This document shows, in pieces, positions 38,365 to 47,326 of a stretch of 59,848 bases of DNA. Every line of letters begins with the position of its first letter. The stretch's first letter is position 1. The notes under the pieces were generated by a model. The model was given only the letters and a program-made list of their open reading frames with translations. It had not been told where the DNA came from and did not search any database. Origin of the DNA: Desulfobacterales bacterium HSG16 (GTDB lineage: Bacteria; Desulfobacterota; Desulfobacteria; Desulfobacterales; HSG16). Both the position numbers and the translations under genes were made by a program. The stretch spans positions 1-59,848 of the forward strand of contig JAUCGE010000012.1 of assembly GCA_030377965.1 (NCBI GenBank). The letters run 5' to 3'.

Positions 38365-39612
38365 ATGAAAAAGCATGAGATCGATAAAAAAAAATGCTTG
38401 ACACTGGCATGGAGAAAACAGGCAGTAATTTTTTTGTTTTTGCCGGTCCTGTTTCTATTATCTGCAACCCCCTGTCCTGCTTTTTCCGGCGGCGATATTC
38501 AGATCACCTGTGAACAGGGAGTCCGTATCTGGCTTGATAATGCTTTCAAGGGAAAAACCTTAGCGGATGAAAATGGTATGTTTATCGAAAATCTCAAGTC
38601 CGGCACATATAAAATAAAAGCCATAAAATCTGGTTACAAGCCGGAAATCAAAATAGCGAAGGTACGGCGTGGAAAAACTATTGAGGTGAGATTTCGTTTT
38701 ACCACCCCTGCTATGAAAGTGGAAAACCTGACAGAAGGCGGAAGAGCATACAGCAGTGCCGGGTATGGCACTTTGATTTTAAGAAGCCTTCCACTGCGGG
38801 CCGAAGTTTTTCTGGACGGAGAAAAAATTGGGACAACCGACACGAAAGTCAGCCATGTGGCTGCCAGAAAACATCGGATCAAATTTGTATTTAAAGGCAA
38901 AGTTCTGGAAAAAAATTACAATCTTGGTGCAAATCAGGTGTTGAAATTAAAAGCCCATTTCAAAAAAAATAGAATCATGGAAGAGCGTGATACGAAATTC
39001 GGCAATACTCTGGACATGAAATTTGTTTATATTGTACCGCGATATTCGGGTAAAACCGGTTCCGTGAATCGACAGAGCATACCAGGACCGTTTTATCTTC
39101 AAACAACAGAAGTGACACAGGGCCAGTGGAAGCGGGTGATGAAAAAAAACCCGTCGACTTTTAAAAAATGCGGTGATAAATGCCCGGTGGAAAGTGTTTC
39201 GTTCAGTGATGTCAAATCATTTATTGATAAATTGAACCAGAGGGAAGGCACGGATCGTTATAGACTGCCCACACAGGCTGAATGGGAATATGCATGTCGG
39301 GCCGGTCAGAACAGTGCGAGATTTTGTTTTGGAAACAAGGAAAAAGAACTCGGATCTTATGCCTGGTATAGTAAAAATTCCCGAAATAAAACTCATCGTG
39401 TTGCAAAAAAGAAAGTGAGTTCGTGGGGGCTTTATGATATGCATGGCAATATTTCGGAATGGTGCAGCGATCTGTATGACGGGATGACACCAGTCTGCCA
39501 GGGAGGAGATTTTGCTGATCCTGCAAAAATGTTGAGCTGCCAGGTAAAAGAAATTCCAGCAGATGGTTCCGGCAGTTCGAGTATCGGATTTCGTCTGGTG
39601 AGAATGCCTTAA
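38365..39612 (+). CDS. PEGA-domain protein with SUMF1 (formylglycine-generating-like) domain
   Basis: A 415-residue protein with an N-terminal hydrophobic export segment (VIFLFLPVLFLLSATPCPA). Two PEGA-like beta domains follow: about residues 45-115 (VRIWLDNAFKGKT...GTYKIKAIKSGY) and 130-200 (LRAEVFLDGEKIGTTDTKV). The C-terminal part is a SUMF1/FGE-sulfatase fold: FYLQTTEVTQGQWKRVM, NPSTF, PVESVSF, YRLPTQAEWEYACRAG, WGLYDMHGNISEWC and GFRLVRMP. Such proteins often act in surface or secretion systems as binding modules rather than enzymes, and the catalytic Cys pair of true formylglycine enzymes is not evident. It lies upstream of an unknown gene and near the TssBC operon. Confidence 0.85.
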   Translation: MKKHEIDKKKCLTLAWRKQAVIFLFLPVLFLLSATPCPAFSGGDIQITCEQGVRIWLDNAFKGKTLADENGMFIENLKSGTYKIKAIKSGYKPEIKIAKVRRGKTIEVRFRFTTPAMKVENLTEGGRAYSSAGYGTLILRSLPLRAEVFLDGEKIGTTDTKVSHVAARKHRIKFVFKGKVLEKNYNLGANQVLKLKAHFKKNRIMEERDTKFGNTLDMKFVYIVPRYSGKTGSVNRQSIPGPFYLQTTEVTQGQWKRVMKKNPSTFKKCGDKCPVESVSFSDVKSFIDKLNQREGTDRYRLPTQAEWEYACRAGQNSARFCFGNKEKELGSYAWYSKNSRNKTHRVAKKKVSSWGLYDMHGNISEWCSDLYDGMTPVCQGGDFADPAKMLSCQVKEIPADGSGSSSIGFRLVRMP

Positions 39613-39647
39613 AATCGATTCAATTGTCAATTTAGAAAGGACACAAA

Positions 39648-40430
39648 ATGGCGACAGGTATATGGCTTACATTGTTGAGTGATGCTGGAGAACCAGTAAA
39701 AAAGCTCATGTCCATGTTCAAGACTTATGGTATCGGGGCTGACGGGCATGTATGGGAGAATGATCTGGAAAAAGCAGCATGGATAAAAGCCAGGGCAAAT
39801 CTGCTTGACAAAAAAATTTCCATGTGGGCCATATTCGGAACAGATGAAGAGCTTTCTGATCCAGAGATTCGGTATGGATTATCCCTTTTATCCATGACCG
39901 TAACCGCACAAAAAGGACAGAGCTTTCCGATAATTGTTATTCAAAACGGAGGGAAAGACCCCATAAATCCCGAATCTCTGCCGACAAGTCTCAGACACGC
40001 CCAGGTGTTACAGGCATCAAATGCAGCCCTCGGTGCAAAAATAACAGCAAAAATTCATACACCCTCAAAAAAAATATTTCCTGAATATCGGCTTGATGCT
40101 TTCGGTCACGCACAGACCGGCCAATGGATTGAGATCGGTCCTTGTGAAGGAACCTGGAAAGGAGCCATGCTGGGTATAGACGAAGGGGAGATATCATTTC
40201 ATGCCGTCGGGCCAGAGGGCAGACTCCCGGAGCGTTCGGTTCTTGAATATCCGGTAAAAGGCATTGAGCTTGCAACCGGAGATCGGAAATATACGGCCTG
40301 GGCGGTTGCAAATGAACTGGATACTGAAAATTCCTATTATGTACAGATCAAAGGATGTCCGAAATCATTGATTTTCGGAGCCTATACAGCAGATGAAGAA
40401 GCTGAATTATATACCTTGATGCTGAAATAA
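39648..40430 (+). CDS. Hypothetical protein, 260 residues
   Basis: I do not recognise a family. The protein has no signal peptide or membrane segment and looks globular and cytoplasmic: it starts MATGIWLTLLSDAGEPVKKL, has a central hydrophobic stretch (QSFPIIVIQNGG), and ends GAYTADEEAELYTLMLK. A ribosome binding site (AAAGGACAC) precedes the ATG. It is 35 bases after the PEGA-SUMF1 gene on the same strand, so the two probably share a transcript. It is convergent with the TssBC operon, which makes a link to that system possible but unproven. Confidence 0.65.
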   Translation: MATGIWLTLLSDAGEPVKKLMSMFKTYGIGADGHVWENDLEKAAWIKARANLLDKKISMWAIFGTDEELSDPEIRYGLSLLSMTVTAQKGQSFPIIVIQNGGKDPINPESLPTSLRHAQVLQASNAALGAKITAKIHTPSKKIFPEYRLDAFGHAQTGQWIEIGPCEGTWKGAMLGIDEGEISFHAVGPEGRLPERSVLEYPVKGIELATGDRKYTAWAVANELDTENSYYVQIKGCPKSLIFGAYTADEEAELYTLMLK

Positions 40431-40542
40431 AATCATCAATTCAATTTTCATCCAAGCAAACTCTTTGGCAAATACAAGTACCTCAACAAAAGTTTTTTAT
40501 CCGTACTTGGTAAAAACAACAGCGCCAGGCGGTCATATAACT

Positions 40543-40570
40543 GGTGGGCAAAGCTTCGCTTTTGCCCACC
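40543..40570. repeat. REP-like hairpin
   Basis: Arms GGTGGGCAAA and TTTGCCCACC around a short loop (GCTTCGCT), between two convergent genes. GC-rich compared with the flanks. Nearby (about 40590-40607) is a TAAGTACCTGTGCA-type sequence on the minus strand that recurs at about 55173. It may work as a terminator or a REP unit. Confidence 0.6.
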
Positions 40571-40612
40571 CTACAAAAAAATATCATAGAATTTTTGCAC
40601 AGGTACTTAGAT

Positions 40613-42262
40613 TTACAACCAGTTGAATTCGAGTTCTATTTTTTCTCCAGAACGAAGAATCTCACGGGGAGGAGTCAGACTGATGGAAAGCGTTATGTTC
40701 TGTTCCTGATCTATATACTTACCAGAAACTTTGAAATCATCAGGGATCATATGCCCCTTTTTTTCCCACATATGAATCATTGTCTGCCTCAACTCTTGGG
40801 CAATCTCCTCCTTCTCAAGACTGTCATGGTCTGAATTTTCTATACACCACATAACCATCTTCGCTATCTGGGAAACAAGCATCTGATAACTTGATGAGCT
40901 GCCGAAAACAGAAGATTCAGCAGGAAAGAATGCCACATCCTTTCCTTTTTCAGGAACCAGAGGCATGATACCTGAGTCAATCATCTGGCGTATCCGGTCT
41001 TCAGAAAAATCGGTTTCCGTGGAAAGATGATCAATATTGGCATCATGGCAGATCCCCAGATTGTCAAGCCGAAAATGACGATAGTCGGTGAAACATGTGG
41101 GCCATCCTGTTTTTGCAGCGCTTTGAGCGATCAGGCTGGCGGCTGCCCATGCCGAGCTTATCCAGAGAGGTCTTTTTTCTATAAAATCAAGATTCTTTGC
41201 TCGATTATCCAAACCATATTGTGAACGTATTAAAAACCTGTTTACAGTAAGTGTGAGCCATCTTGCAGCAGATTGTGATTTGATCTTTTGCCATTTTGCA
41301 TAGACCTGTTTTTCAAAGTGGTGAGGCAGAAATGATAACTTGTCCATGTCTTTTAAAGAATCAATATGAAAAAAATCTGGCTCGATCCATGAGACTAAAG
41401 GAATCATCAAAACTTCAGCGAAATTACACATGGCTTTGATTTTATCCATGCTTACCGGTGAATTATTGCACGAAAAATCGGCTATCACCAAAGAGGGCAG
41501 ATCGTCATATGCCAATATCAAGGACAACTCGCCAAGAGTTTTTTCGAGAGTATCGGAAAAAGCAGGGACAATTTTAACCTGAATTTTATTATTACTGAGA
41601 CTATTATCCAGTGATTTTTGTGTAAGAAGCAGTTTTAATCCCCGCCAGGCTGCTTCAAGTTGTCTGAATTGATCATTTTGAAAAATAATTGTAAGAATCC
41701 GGTTCAAGATGTCTTCGTATTGTGAAACAAGAGACTGGCTGGCAGAAGAAGATGACTTCGGAGTAATGTCCTGCTGCGGAATAGCCACCATATCCAGGAT
41801 GTTATCAATGGCGCTTTCGTTTCCGGTTTGGGACTGTCGTATTTTTTTTGTGGCAGGAGGTTTTCCCGCTGGCTTTTCGATTTCAGGGATGCCTTTGCCA
41901 AAATCGGAATGCGTCATGATCTGTTCATATATAGATAGTTCATCCTGACCTTCTGATCGTGCTTTTTTTATAAAATCTATGGTCCCTGTTATTTTTTTTA
42001 GAAAAGGCTGAGTCAGGATCATCTGCCCTGGTTTGAAATCTTTCATTCGTTTGATGGTAATCTCTATTCCCTCCGCGGGGCAGAGCTTTTCAGGCAGAGC
42101 GACATAAAGGTTGATATTTAAAGATTCCATCACCTGATCAATGCTGAAAATATCCACAGGGATCGAAGTAACATCACTTGTTGATCCTGAATTTTCCAGA
42201 GTAAAGGGTGCTATGGCTACAATCGTAAAAGGCAGATCAAAAGTCCGTGCTGAGTCAGTCAT
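40613..42262 (-). CDS. TssB-TssC fusion: contractile-sheath-like protein (type VI secretion related)
   Basis: A 549-residue protein. Residues about 8-125 resemble TssB/VipA (PFTIVAIAPF, VMESLNINLYV, MKDFKPGQMILTQPFLKKI). From about residue 185 it resembles TssC/VipB: SQYEDILNRILTIIFQNDQFRQLEAAWRGLKLLL is the clear hallmark, then LTVNRFLIRSQYG, PLWISSAWAAASLIAQ, ETDFSEDRIRQMIDSGIMPLV, VAFFPAESS and a short C-terminal strand region. A Ser/Pro-rich linker joins the halves. The two sheath subunits are normally separate genes that co-assemble into a contractile tube. Here no tube (Hcp), baseplate, membrane-complex or ClpV gene is seen nearby. It is the last gene of a four-gene operon. Whether it polymerises is unknown. 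Confidence 0.75.
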   Translation of the reverse strand: MTDSARTFDLPFTIVAIAPFTLENSGSTSDVTSIPVDIFSIDQVMESLNINLYVALPEKLCPAEGIEITIKRMKDFKPGQMILTQPFLKKITGTIDFIKKARSEGQDELSIYEQIMTHSDFGKGIPEIEKPAGKPPATKKIRQSQTGNESAIDNILDMVAIPQQDITPKSSSSASQSLVSQYEDILNRILTIIFQNDQFRQLEAAWRGLKLLLTQKSLDNSLSNNKIQVKIVPAFSDTLEKTLGELSLILAYDDLPSLVIADFSCNNSPVSMDKIKAMCNFAEVLMIPLVSWIEPDFFHIDSLKDMDKLSFLPHHFEKQVYAKWQKIKSQSAARWLTLTVNRFLIRSQYGLDNRAKNLDFIEKRPLWISSAWAAASLIAQSAAKTGWPTCFTDYRHFRLDNLGICHDANIDHLSTETDFSEDRIRQMIDSGIMPLVPEKGKDVAFFPAESSVFGSSSSYQMLVSQIAKMVMWCIENSDHDSLEKEEIAQELRQTMIHMWEKKGHMIPDDFKVSGKYIDQEQNITLSISLTPPREILRSGEKIELEFNWL

Positions 42263-42294
42263 ATCTCGATAATCCTCGGTTTAAAGGTTTATTT

Positions 42295-43395
42295 TTAAAA
42301 AAATCTGTTTAAAAGCGATTTTCTTTTTTTCACCTCTTTTCGGGGGCTGGCCTGTGGAGTTTGTTCTTCGTTACCTGGAGGGCTTTCATGCTCCCCTGTC
42401 TTAACATCCTCTGACATCTGAACGAGGCTGCCGCCATCATAAAACTCAAACACAGGGCCGTTATGTGTCAGGGCAAGTTTATCTCCGGGTTTCAAAGGCA
42501 TTTGAAGATTGAAGCCCATACCATTTATAACCATTATGTCCTGACCTGTCAGATTTTTTACCCAGTATTGGCCCTGATGAAAAAAAATCTGTACATGCTG
42601 TTCACAGATACCGTCACAATTGAGCTTTACATGGCTTGTAGGATTGCTGCCGATAGTGATCGGAAGAGCGTTAAACTCTTCCAGATCAGGGCCTGCAACT
42701 ACAACAAGCCGTGTCCGGGTTATTTCTGGAGTGTCAGGACCGGGATCATTGACAGGATGACGGTTTGCCCCCAATTGTTGTCCGGCGATTCCATCCGGCG
42801 ATTCCGGGGCAGCGGGCTGAATCTGTGAAGGCTGGCTGACTTCCTGAACATGGTGCTGTAAAGGATCTGCATTCTGTGGAATTGCGGGGCGTACAGGAGG
42901 CGCTTGTGCAGGAGCAGCCTGCATGGGAGGCGCTTGTGCAGGAGCAGCCTGCATGGGAGGCGCTTGTGCAGGAGCAGCCTGCATGGGAGGCGCTTGTGCA
43001 GGAGCAGCCTGCATGGGAGGCGCTTGTGCAGATACCGGAGTTGCAGTTTGTTGGATATCGTCATTGACTTCTGGATAGAATGCAATCTTTGGACTGTCAG
43101 TTTCTGCAAAAGAGATAACATCTCCGAGGTTTAAAAAGGCTTCCTGGATTCGCTTTCCTTTGATAAAAGTGCCGTTACCGCTGTTTTCATCTATCAGCTT
43201 GAAACGATTCCCTTCTCTTTCTATTCTTGCATGTTTGCGAGAAATGATGGCCAGGTCCTTTGGAAAACAGAGATCCCGGTCAGGATATCTACCGATAGTG
43301 ATCAAGGGCTTGTTAAATTCATTAATTTTCCCCTGTATGGGGATTGGCCCTTCAATATGAACCAGTTGAACAGTTATTTGAGGAATTGTTTTCAT
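42295..43395 (-). CDS. Double FHA-domain protein with Pro/Ala/Gln repeat linker
   Basis: A 366-residue cytoplasmic protein. FHA domain 1 (about residues 28-110) has a full phosphothreonine-binding set: GRYPDRD, SRKHARIE and NSGNGTFIKG. A linker (about 122-170) carries five copies of QAPPMQAAPA-type repeats. A second FHA-like domain (about 228-315) is degenerate (IGSNPTSHVKL, EQHVQIFF, VINGMGFNLQ). The C-terminus is basic (RKEVKKRKSLLNRFF). FHA proteins control type VI secretion through threonine phosphorylation, so its place directly upstream of the TssBC fusion fits a regulatory or scaffold role. The start follows AAAGGGGG, 3 bases after the preceding gene. Confidence 0.85.
   Translation of the reverse strand: MKTIPQITVQLVHIEGPIPIQGKINEFNKPLITIGRYPDRDLCFPKDLAIISRKHARIEREGNRFKLIDENSGNGTFIKGKRIQEAFLNLGDVISFAETDSPKIAFYPEVNDDIQQTATPVSAQAPPMQAAPAQAPPMQAAPAQAPPMQAAPAQAPPMQAAPAQAPPVRPAIPQNADPLQHHVQEVSQPSQIQPAAPESPDGIAGQQLGANRHPVNDPGPDTPEITRTRLVVVAGPDLEEFNALPITIGSNPTSHVKLNCDGICEQHVQIFFHQGQYWVKNLTGQDIMVINGMGFNLQMPLKPGDKLALTHNGPVFEFYDGGSLVQMSEDVKTGEHESPPGNEEQTPQASPRKEVKKRKSLLNRFF
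42896..43030. repeat. 30-bp tandem repeat in the FHA gene
   Basis: Four identical copies of a 30-base unit (GGAGGCGCTTGTGCAGGAGC and onward) plus a half copy. They code for the Gln-Ala-Pro-Pro-Met linker repeats. Such perfect repeats can expand or shrink by slipped replication without changing frame. Confidence 0.9.
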
Positions 43396-43398
43396 GGA

Positions 43399-44907
43399 TC
43401 AGTTTCCCCCTTTCAAAATTTCGATTAGTTCTTCGATATCCTTTATATCGTCACTGACAGTCTTGTCCGGTGTAATATCCGATTTATAATTACTGTCCAT
43501 TTTCCTGACAAGAACAAATTCTCTGATAGCCTCTTGAAACCGTTCGTCAAAATAGTGTTGTTTCCCGGCACTATAATGTCGATTCAGATAAGTTCCTCTG
43601 CATTTTTTAATGCGCTGTCTGCAATCAGGACACTTTTCATTTTTTCCCTGAGCTCTTCTAAAATGCTCAATGGCTGCGGGCAGATCATCTTTTTTTAAAA
43701 AAAATTCTGCCAGACCATAATGAGAATCAAAAGCAATCTTTCCAGCGTTCCTGTTTTCTGGATCAATCTGAAGAGCCTGTTCTGCCTTCTCAATCGCCTC
43801 TCCGTATCTTCCGTTGTTATAAAATATCTTCGCTTCGGCCAGAATGCCATTCACATCGGGAACAGGATTGACAGGTTCTGGTTCTATAACCGCCACTTGC
43901 AGAGCATTAAGTGCGCTGGTGGTTTGTTCTGTAACAGTCTCGACAGGTTCTGGTTCTGTAGATGCTTCGACGTACTCGGATTCTGTAACCGCTTCGACAT
44001 TCTCTGGTTCAGTAACGAATTCAACAGGCTCAGGTTGTGTCGGTTCATCTGATACTGGTTCATCAATAACTTCACGGGAAGATGTATCCTGTGATTGTTT
44101 ATCCGTATATGACTCTGTTGCCATATATGGTTCTGAATAAACTGTATTATATGAAACTGATTCTGAACAATTATTCGTTGCTGCACAATAGTTATCAAGC
44201 CTGGGGTACATCATGGTTGATCCGTCTCTCATGACAACCGGAGGCAGGAACACTACCTCTCCCACCTTCAGCCTGGCAGGGTCTACCCCATTGTTCTGTT
44301 TATTGTAATCAACAACATAATTGACAATGTAATACCCGCCTGTAGTACCATAATACGCCTCTACCACGGTCGAAATCAATTCTCCTTTTTTTATTGCATG
44401 ATTGATTCCATTCGCTCCTGAGAGTAACGATTTAACTTCTTCGTACCTTTTCTGGGCTTCTTCATGATTTGGATTATACGATAGAGCCGATTCATAGAAG
44501 CCATGAGCCTGATCAAGATGGGCCAGTTGTTGAGCATCTTTTCCTTGCAAAAATAAATCTTCTGCTATTTTGTGTTTTACTCTGGCAATGCACCCATCTG
44601 CTCTGGCATTCATATAATTATGGCCTCTGGCCTTTTTAAAATAATCGAGTGCTTCTTTGTAATTACCCGTTCCTTCTTTATTTTTCCCTTTTTTTAAATA
44701 ATACTCAAACCATGCTTTTCTGGCTTTATTTATTTTTATCTCTTCCGGGCTTTGTTTATCGGGTTTCAGGGTTGCTTCAGGGCCAGTGCCTTTTTTTATA
44801 CACCCAGTTGTCTGTCCTATCGAAAAAATGGCAATTATGAAAAGAACACATTTTAAAATGGTGATAAAATTTTTCAGCCCCGATTTTTTGAAAAAGCAAG
44901 CATTCAT
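43399..44907 (-). CDS. TPR/LysM-type lipoprotein, copy 1
   Basis: A 502-residue lipoprotein with signal ending QTTGC (Cys36). TPR-like helices (about residues 65-165; YKEALDYFKKARG, LDQAHGFYESALSYNPNHEEAQKRYEE) precede a LysM-like segment (HAIKKGELISTVVEAYYG through LKVGEVVFLPPV). A long acidic repeat linker follows (PEPVE, TEPENVEAVTE). A second TPR region (about 360-490) ends the protein. It closely matches the next gene upstream in plan. It should sit in the envelope, bind peptidoglycan by LysM and make protein contacts by TPR. It may anchor the TssBC-FHA machinery (inference). Confidence 0.8.
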   Translation of the reverse strand: MNACFFKKSGLKNFITILKCVLFIIAIFSIGQTTGCIKKGTGPEATLKPDKQSPEEIKINKARKAWFEYYLKKGKNKEGTGNYKEALDYFKKARGHNYMNARADGCIARVKHKIAEDLFLQGKDAQQLAHLDQAHGFYESALSYNPNHEEAQKRYEEVKSLLSGANGINHAIKKGELISTVVEAYYGTTGGYYIVNYVVDYNKQNNGVDPARLKVGEVVFLPPVVMRDGSTMMYPRLDNYCAATNNCSESVSYNTVYSEPYMATESYTDKQSQDTSSREVIDEPVSDEPTQPEPVEFVTEPENVEAVTESEYVEASTEPEPVETVTEQTTSALNALQVAVIEPEPVNPVPDVNGILAEAKIFYNNGRYGEAIEKAEQALQIDPENRNAGKIAFDSHYGLAEFFLKKDDLPAAIEHFRRAQGKNEKCPDCRQRIKKCRGTYLNRHYSAGKQHYFDERFQEAIREFVLVRKMDSNYKSDITPDKTVSDDIKDIEELIEILKGGN

Positions 44908-44910
44908 AGA

Positions 44911-46224
44911 TCAATTTCCTTCGATAAGCCTGATAAGTTCCTCAGTTTTTCTTATATCATCACGTACAGTATCGCCCTTTAGCAATTCCGATTTATAGTT
45001 CGGATTCACTACGCGAACTTTTTTCCATTCACGAACTGCTTCCTTGAGCTTTTCATTATCATAATATCTTTTTCCTGCTTTATAATGTCGGGTCGAATTA
45101 ATTTCTCCGCACTTTTTTATACGTTGTATGCAATCGGCGCAATCCTTTTTCCTGTCCAGAGCTTTTTTATAATTCCTGATTGCAGAAGTCATATTTCCTT
45201 TGTTTTCAAAAATCTCTGCCATTTTGTAATATGAATCAAACGCGAGGTTTACAGCTTGCTGATTACCAGGATCTATATCAATAATCTTCTCTGCTTTCTT
45301 GATAGAGTTTTTATATCTCCCGCTGTTAAATAATTTTCGGCCCTCAGTCAGCAGTTTTTTTATCTTTACTGCAGGGGAAACAGCTACAGGGTCTGGTTTG
45401 ACTGGCGCTGGCGCTGGCACTGGCGCTGGCACTGGCACTGGCACTGGCACTGGTGCTGGTGCTGGTGCTGGTGCTGGTCTATATTTACCATAATTGGGAT
45501 GCTTGATGGATCCGTTTCTCATATTAACCGGCGGCAATTTAACCCTGCTTCCGACGATTAACCTGTTGGGGTCAAAATTTTGATTTATTCGTCTGTTATA
45601 ATCTCCGACACAATTAACGATATAATAATCTCTATAGTTACCATAATAAGCTTGAGTTATTTTTCTGAGATCATCATTATTTCGAATTACATGATTTATC
45701 ACGCCTACCAGAGGCGGTTCTTTGATTTTATTATATAACTGGGAAGCTTTGTGATGGTTTGGACTGATTTGAAGGACTTTCTGAAATATATCCTTACCCT
45801 CATAATGGAACCCGAATTTATACCTCTCTTTTCCTTGAGAAAACAAATGTTCCGGCAAAAAATTTTCTATCCGGTCAATGCTGCCCTCTATCTGGGCGTT
45901 CATATATTGATAATCCTGCTCTCTGGCTTGTTTATAATATATCAATGCGTTTTCATAATCACCTGTTTCTTCGGCATCTTTTCCTTGTCTGAAATATTCT
46001 TCGGACAATTTTTTTTGAGATTCATTACTGATGACCTGAGCGGAAGTGTCCAGAGAAGAAGTATCTTTAGCAGCAGCATCCTGAGAGGATGCCTCACTGG
46101 TATAAGTTGTATCTCTGGCAGTATCAGCGCGTTTGATACTGTTCTGACACCCAGCTGTATGCAGGATGAGAACAAAGAAAAAAATAAAAAAAACGGGCCT
46201 GAAAAGGTTCAAAGAATTAATCAT
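44911..46224 (-). CDS. TPR/LysM-type lipoprotein, copy 2
   Basis: A 437-residue paralogue of the downstream gene. Signal peptide ends in LHTAGC (Cys26). It has TPR-like helices (about residues 70-170), then a LysM-like part (HVIRNNDDLRKITQAYYG ... LIVGSRVKLPPV). A Pro-Ala/Pro-Val dipeptide linker (about 250-280) and a second TPR region with the ending YKSELLKGDTVRDDIRKTEEL complete it; the same tail ends copy 1. First gene of the operon: GGAGG lies five bases before the ATG. The pair of tandem paralogues suggests a hetero-oligomer in the envelope. Confidence 0.8.
   Translation of the reverse strand: MINSLNLFRPVFFIFFFVLILHTAGCQNSIKRADTARDTTYTSEASSQDAAAKDTSSLDTSAQVISNESQKKLSEEYFRQGKDAEETGDYENALIYYKQAREQDYQYMNAQIEGSIDRIENFLPEHLFSQGKERYKFGFHYEGKDIFQKVLQISPNHHKASQLYNKIKEPPLVGVINHVIRNNDDLRKITQAYYGNYRDYYIVNCVGDYNRRINQNFDPNRLIVGSRVKLPPVNMRNGSIKHPNYGKYRPAPAPAPAPVPVPVPVPAPVPAPAPVKPDPVAVSPAVKIKKLLTEGRKLFNSGRYKNSIKKAEKIIDIDPGNQQAVNLAFDSYYKMAEIFENKGNMTSAIRNYKKALDRKKDCADCIQRIKKCGEINSTRHYKAGKRYYDNEKLKEAVREWKKVRVVNPNYKSELLKGDTVRDDIRKTEELIRLIEGN
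45405..45478. repeat. Hexamer-type repeat coding for Pro-Ala/Pro-Val
   Basis: A run of six-base units (GGCGCT, GGCACT, GGTGCT) on the plus strand, coding on the minus strand for the APAPAPVPVPVPAP linker of the lipoprotein. It is likely length-variable. Confidence 0.8.
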
Positions 46225-46301
46225 TACATACCTCCATGACTTTTATAAACACGGCAATAATAAATTTCCGCTATGACTGTGCTGGATTTTGGTCTGTATT
46301 T

Positions 46302-47309
46302 TTAAAAATCCATCCTCGCCCGCTCAATATCGCTCATCTCTCCCATGACTATAATCGCCATGCCTTCCTTTAATTCATAGAAAGGGGGTGGATTGAATTC
46401 AATATTTTGTCCTTCTTCCTTCGATCCGAGAACCAAAAGGCCATATTTATCCCGGATTCCTGATTCCGCTATTTTCTTACCTGCGGCAGGAGAGCCTTTA
46501 GATATGGTCAACTGATGAATTCTCAATGTACCCTGCTTGCTTCTGAGCATGGTATCGAGAAAATTGACCACCGTAGGCCGTATAATCTCGGAAGCCATTC
46601 TCAAAGCACCGATGAAGTTGGGCGAAACTACTCTGTCCGCGCCCGCCCTCATCAGTTTAGGTTCCAGCTTGGGATCGACCATCCGGCTTATTATACGGAT
46701 ATCGGAGTTGATCATCCTGGCTGACATAGTTACAAAAAGAGTGTCCTTATCTACGGGCAGGCATATAATCAGCCCGGCAGCCTGATCTATGCCTGCCTTG
46801 AAGAGATTCTTATCTTCAGTAGCATCTCCTTTGACATGAAACAATCTCTTTGAGTACTTGAACTGATCAATTTTGTTCTGATCCATTTCTATCAGGACAA
46901 CTTTTTCCCGATTTTTAACCAGCTCTTCCACAAGCGGCTTGCCTGTCTCGCCGCCCCCGCAGACTATGTGGTGGCCTTTGAGTTTTTGTATCTGCTTCTG
47001 CATTTTTCTTTCCCTCAGATACCCGGACAACTCGCCTTCGATCAGAACTGCCGTCATCGCGGATATGGCGTATAAAATGATTCCCATGCCAAATGTTATG
47101 ATAAGCATGGTGAATATCTGGGCTGCTGTATTGCCCGTTACTTCAAGAACCTCGCCATAACCCACGCTGGTCAATGAGATTACGGTCATGTAAACGCAAT
47201 CCATAAATCGCGGTTTTCCGCCAAACAGGATATAATATCCTGTGCTGCCGGTCATCACGACTACGAATACGGCAGTGACCACCTGAAAAAGTTTCTGCCT
47301 CGCTCTCAT
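46302..47309 (-). CDS. Potassium channel protein with RCK (TrkA-N/TrkA-C) domains
   Basis: A 335-residue two-membrane-segment K+ channel. TM1 lies near residues 8-28, the pore has the selectivity filter TSVGYGE, and TM2 is near 65-88 (MLIITFGMGIILYAISAMTAVLI). The cytoplasmic RCK part has a Rossmann nucleotide site (HHIVCGGGETGKPLVEEL, then the acidic VVLIEMD) and a TrkA-C domain near 250-335. This is the MthK/Kch plan. It is gated by nucleotides or Ca2+ in relatives; the ligand here is unknown. It lies 17 bases after iorB and may share its transcript. Confidence 0.93.
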   Translation of the reverse strand: MRARQKLFQVVTAVFVVVMTGSTGYYILFGGKPRFMDCVYMTVISLTSVGYGEVLEVTGNTAAQIFTMLIITFGMGIILYAISAMTAVLIEGELSGYLRERKMQKQIQKLKGHHIVCGGGETGKPLVEELVKNREKVVLIEMDQNKIDQFKYSKRLFHVKGDATEDKNLFKAGIDQAAGLIICLPVDKDTLFVTMSARMINSDIRIISRMVDPKLEPKLMRAGADRVVSPNFIGALRMASEIIRPTVVNFLDTMLRSKQGTLRIHQLTISKGSPAAGKKIAESGIRDKYGLLVLGSKEEGQNIEFNPPPFYELKEGMAIIVMGEMSDIERARMDF

Positions 47310-47326
47310 CCGGCCATTTCTTTATA

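Noticed and set aside
42897-43026. The 30-bp repeat considered as a CRISPR array
   Set aside because: The units are directly abutting with no spacers, and they lie in frame within a coding sequence.
42876-43134. Repetitive plus-strand frames opposite the FHA linker repeat
   Set aside because: They are the mirror of the 30-bp repeat; the FHA domains on both sides show the minus strand is coding.
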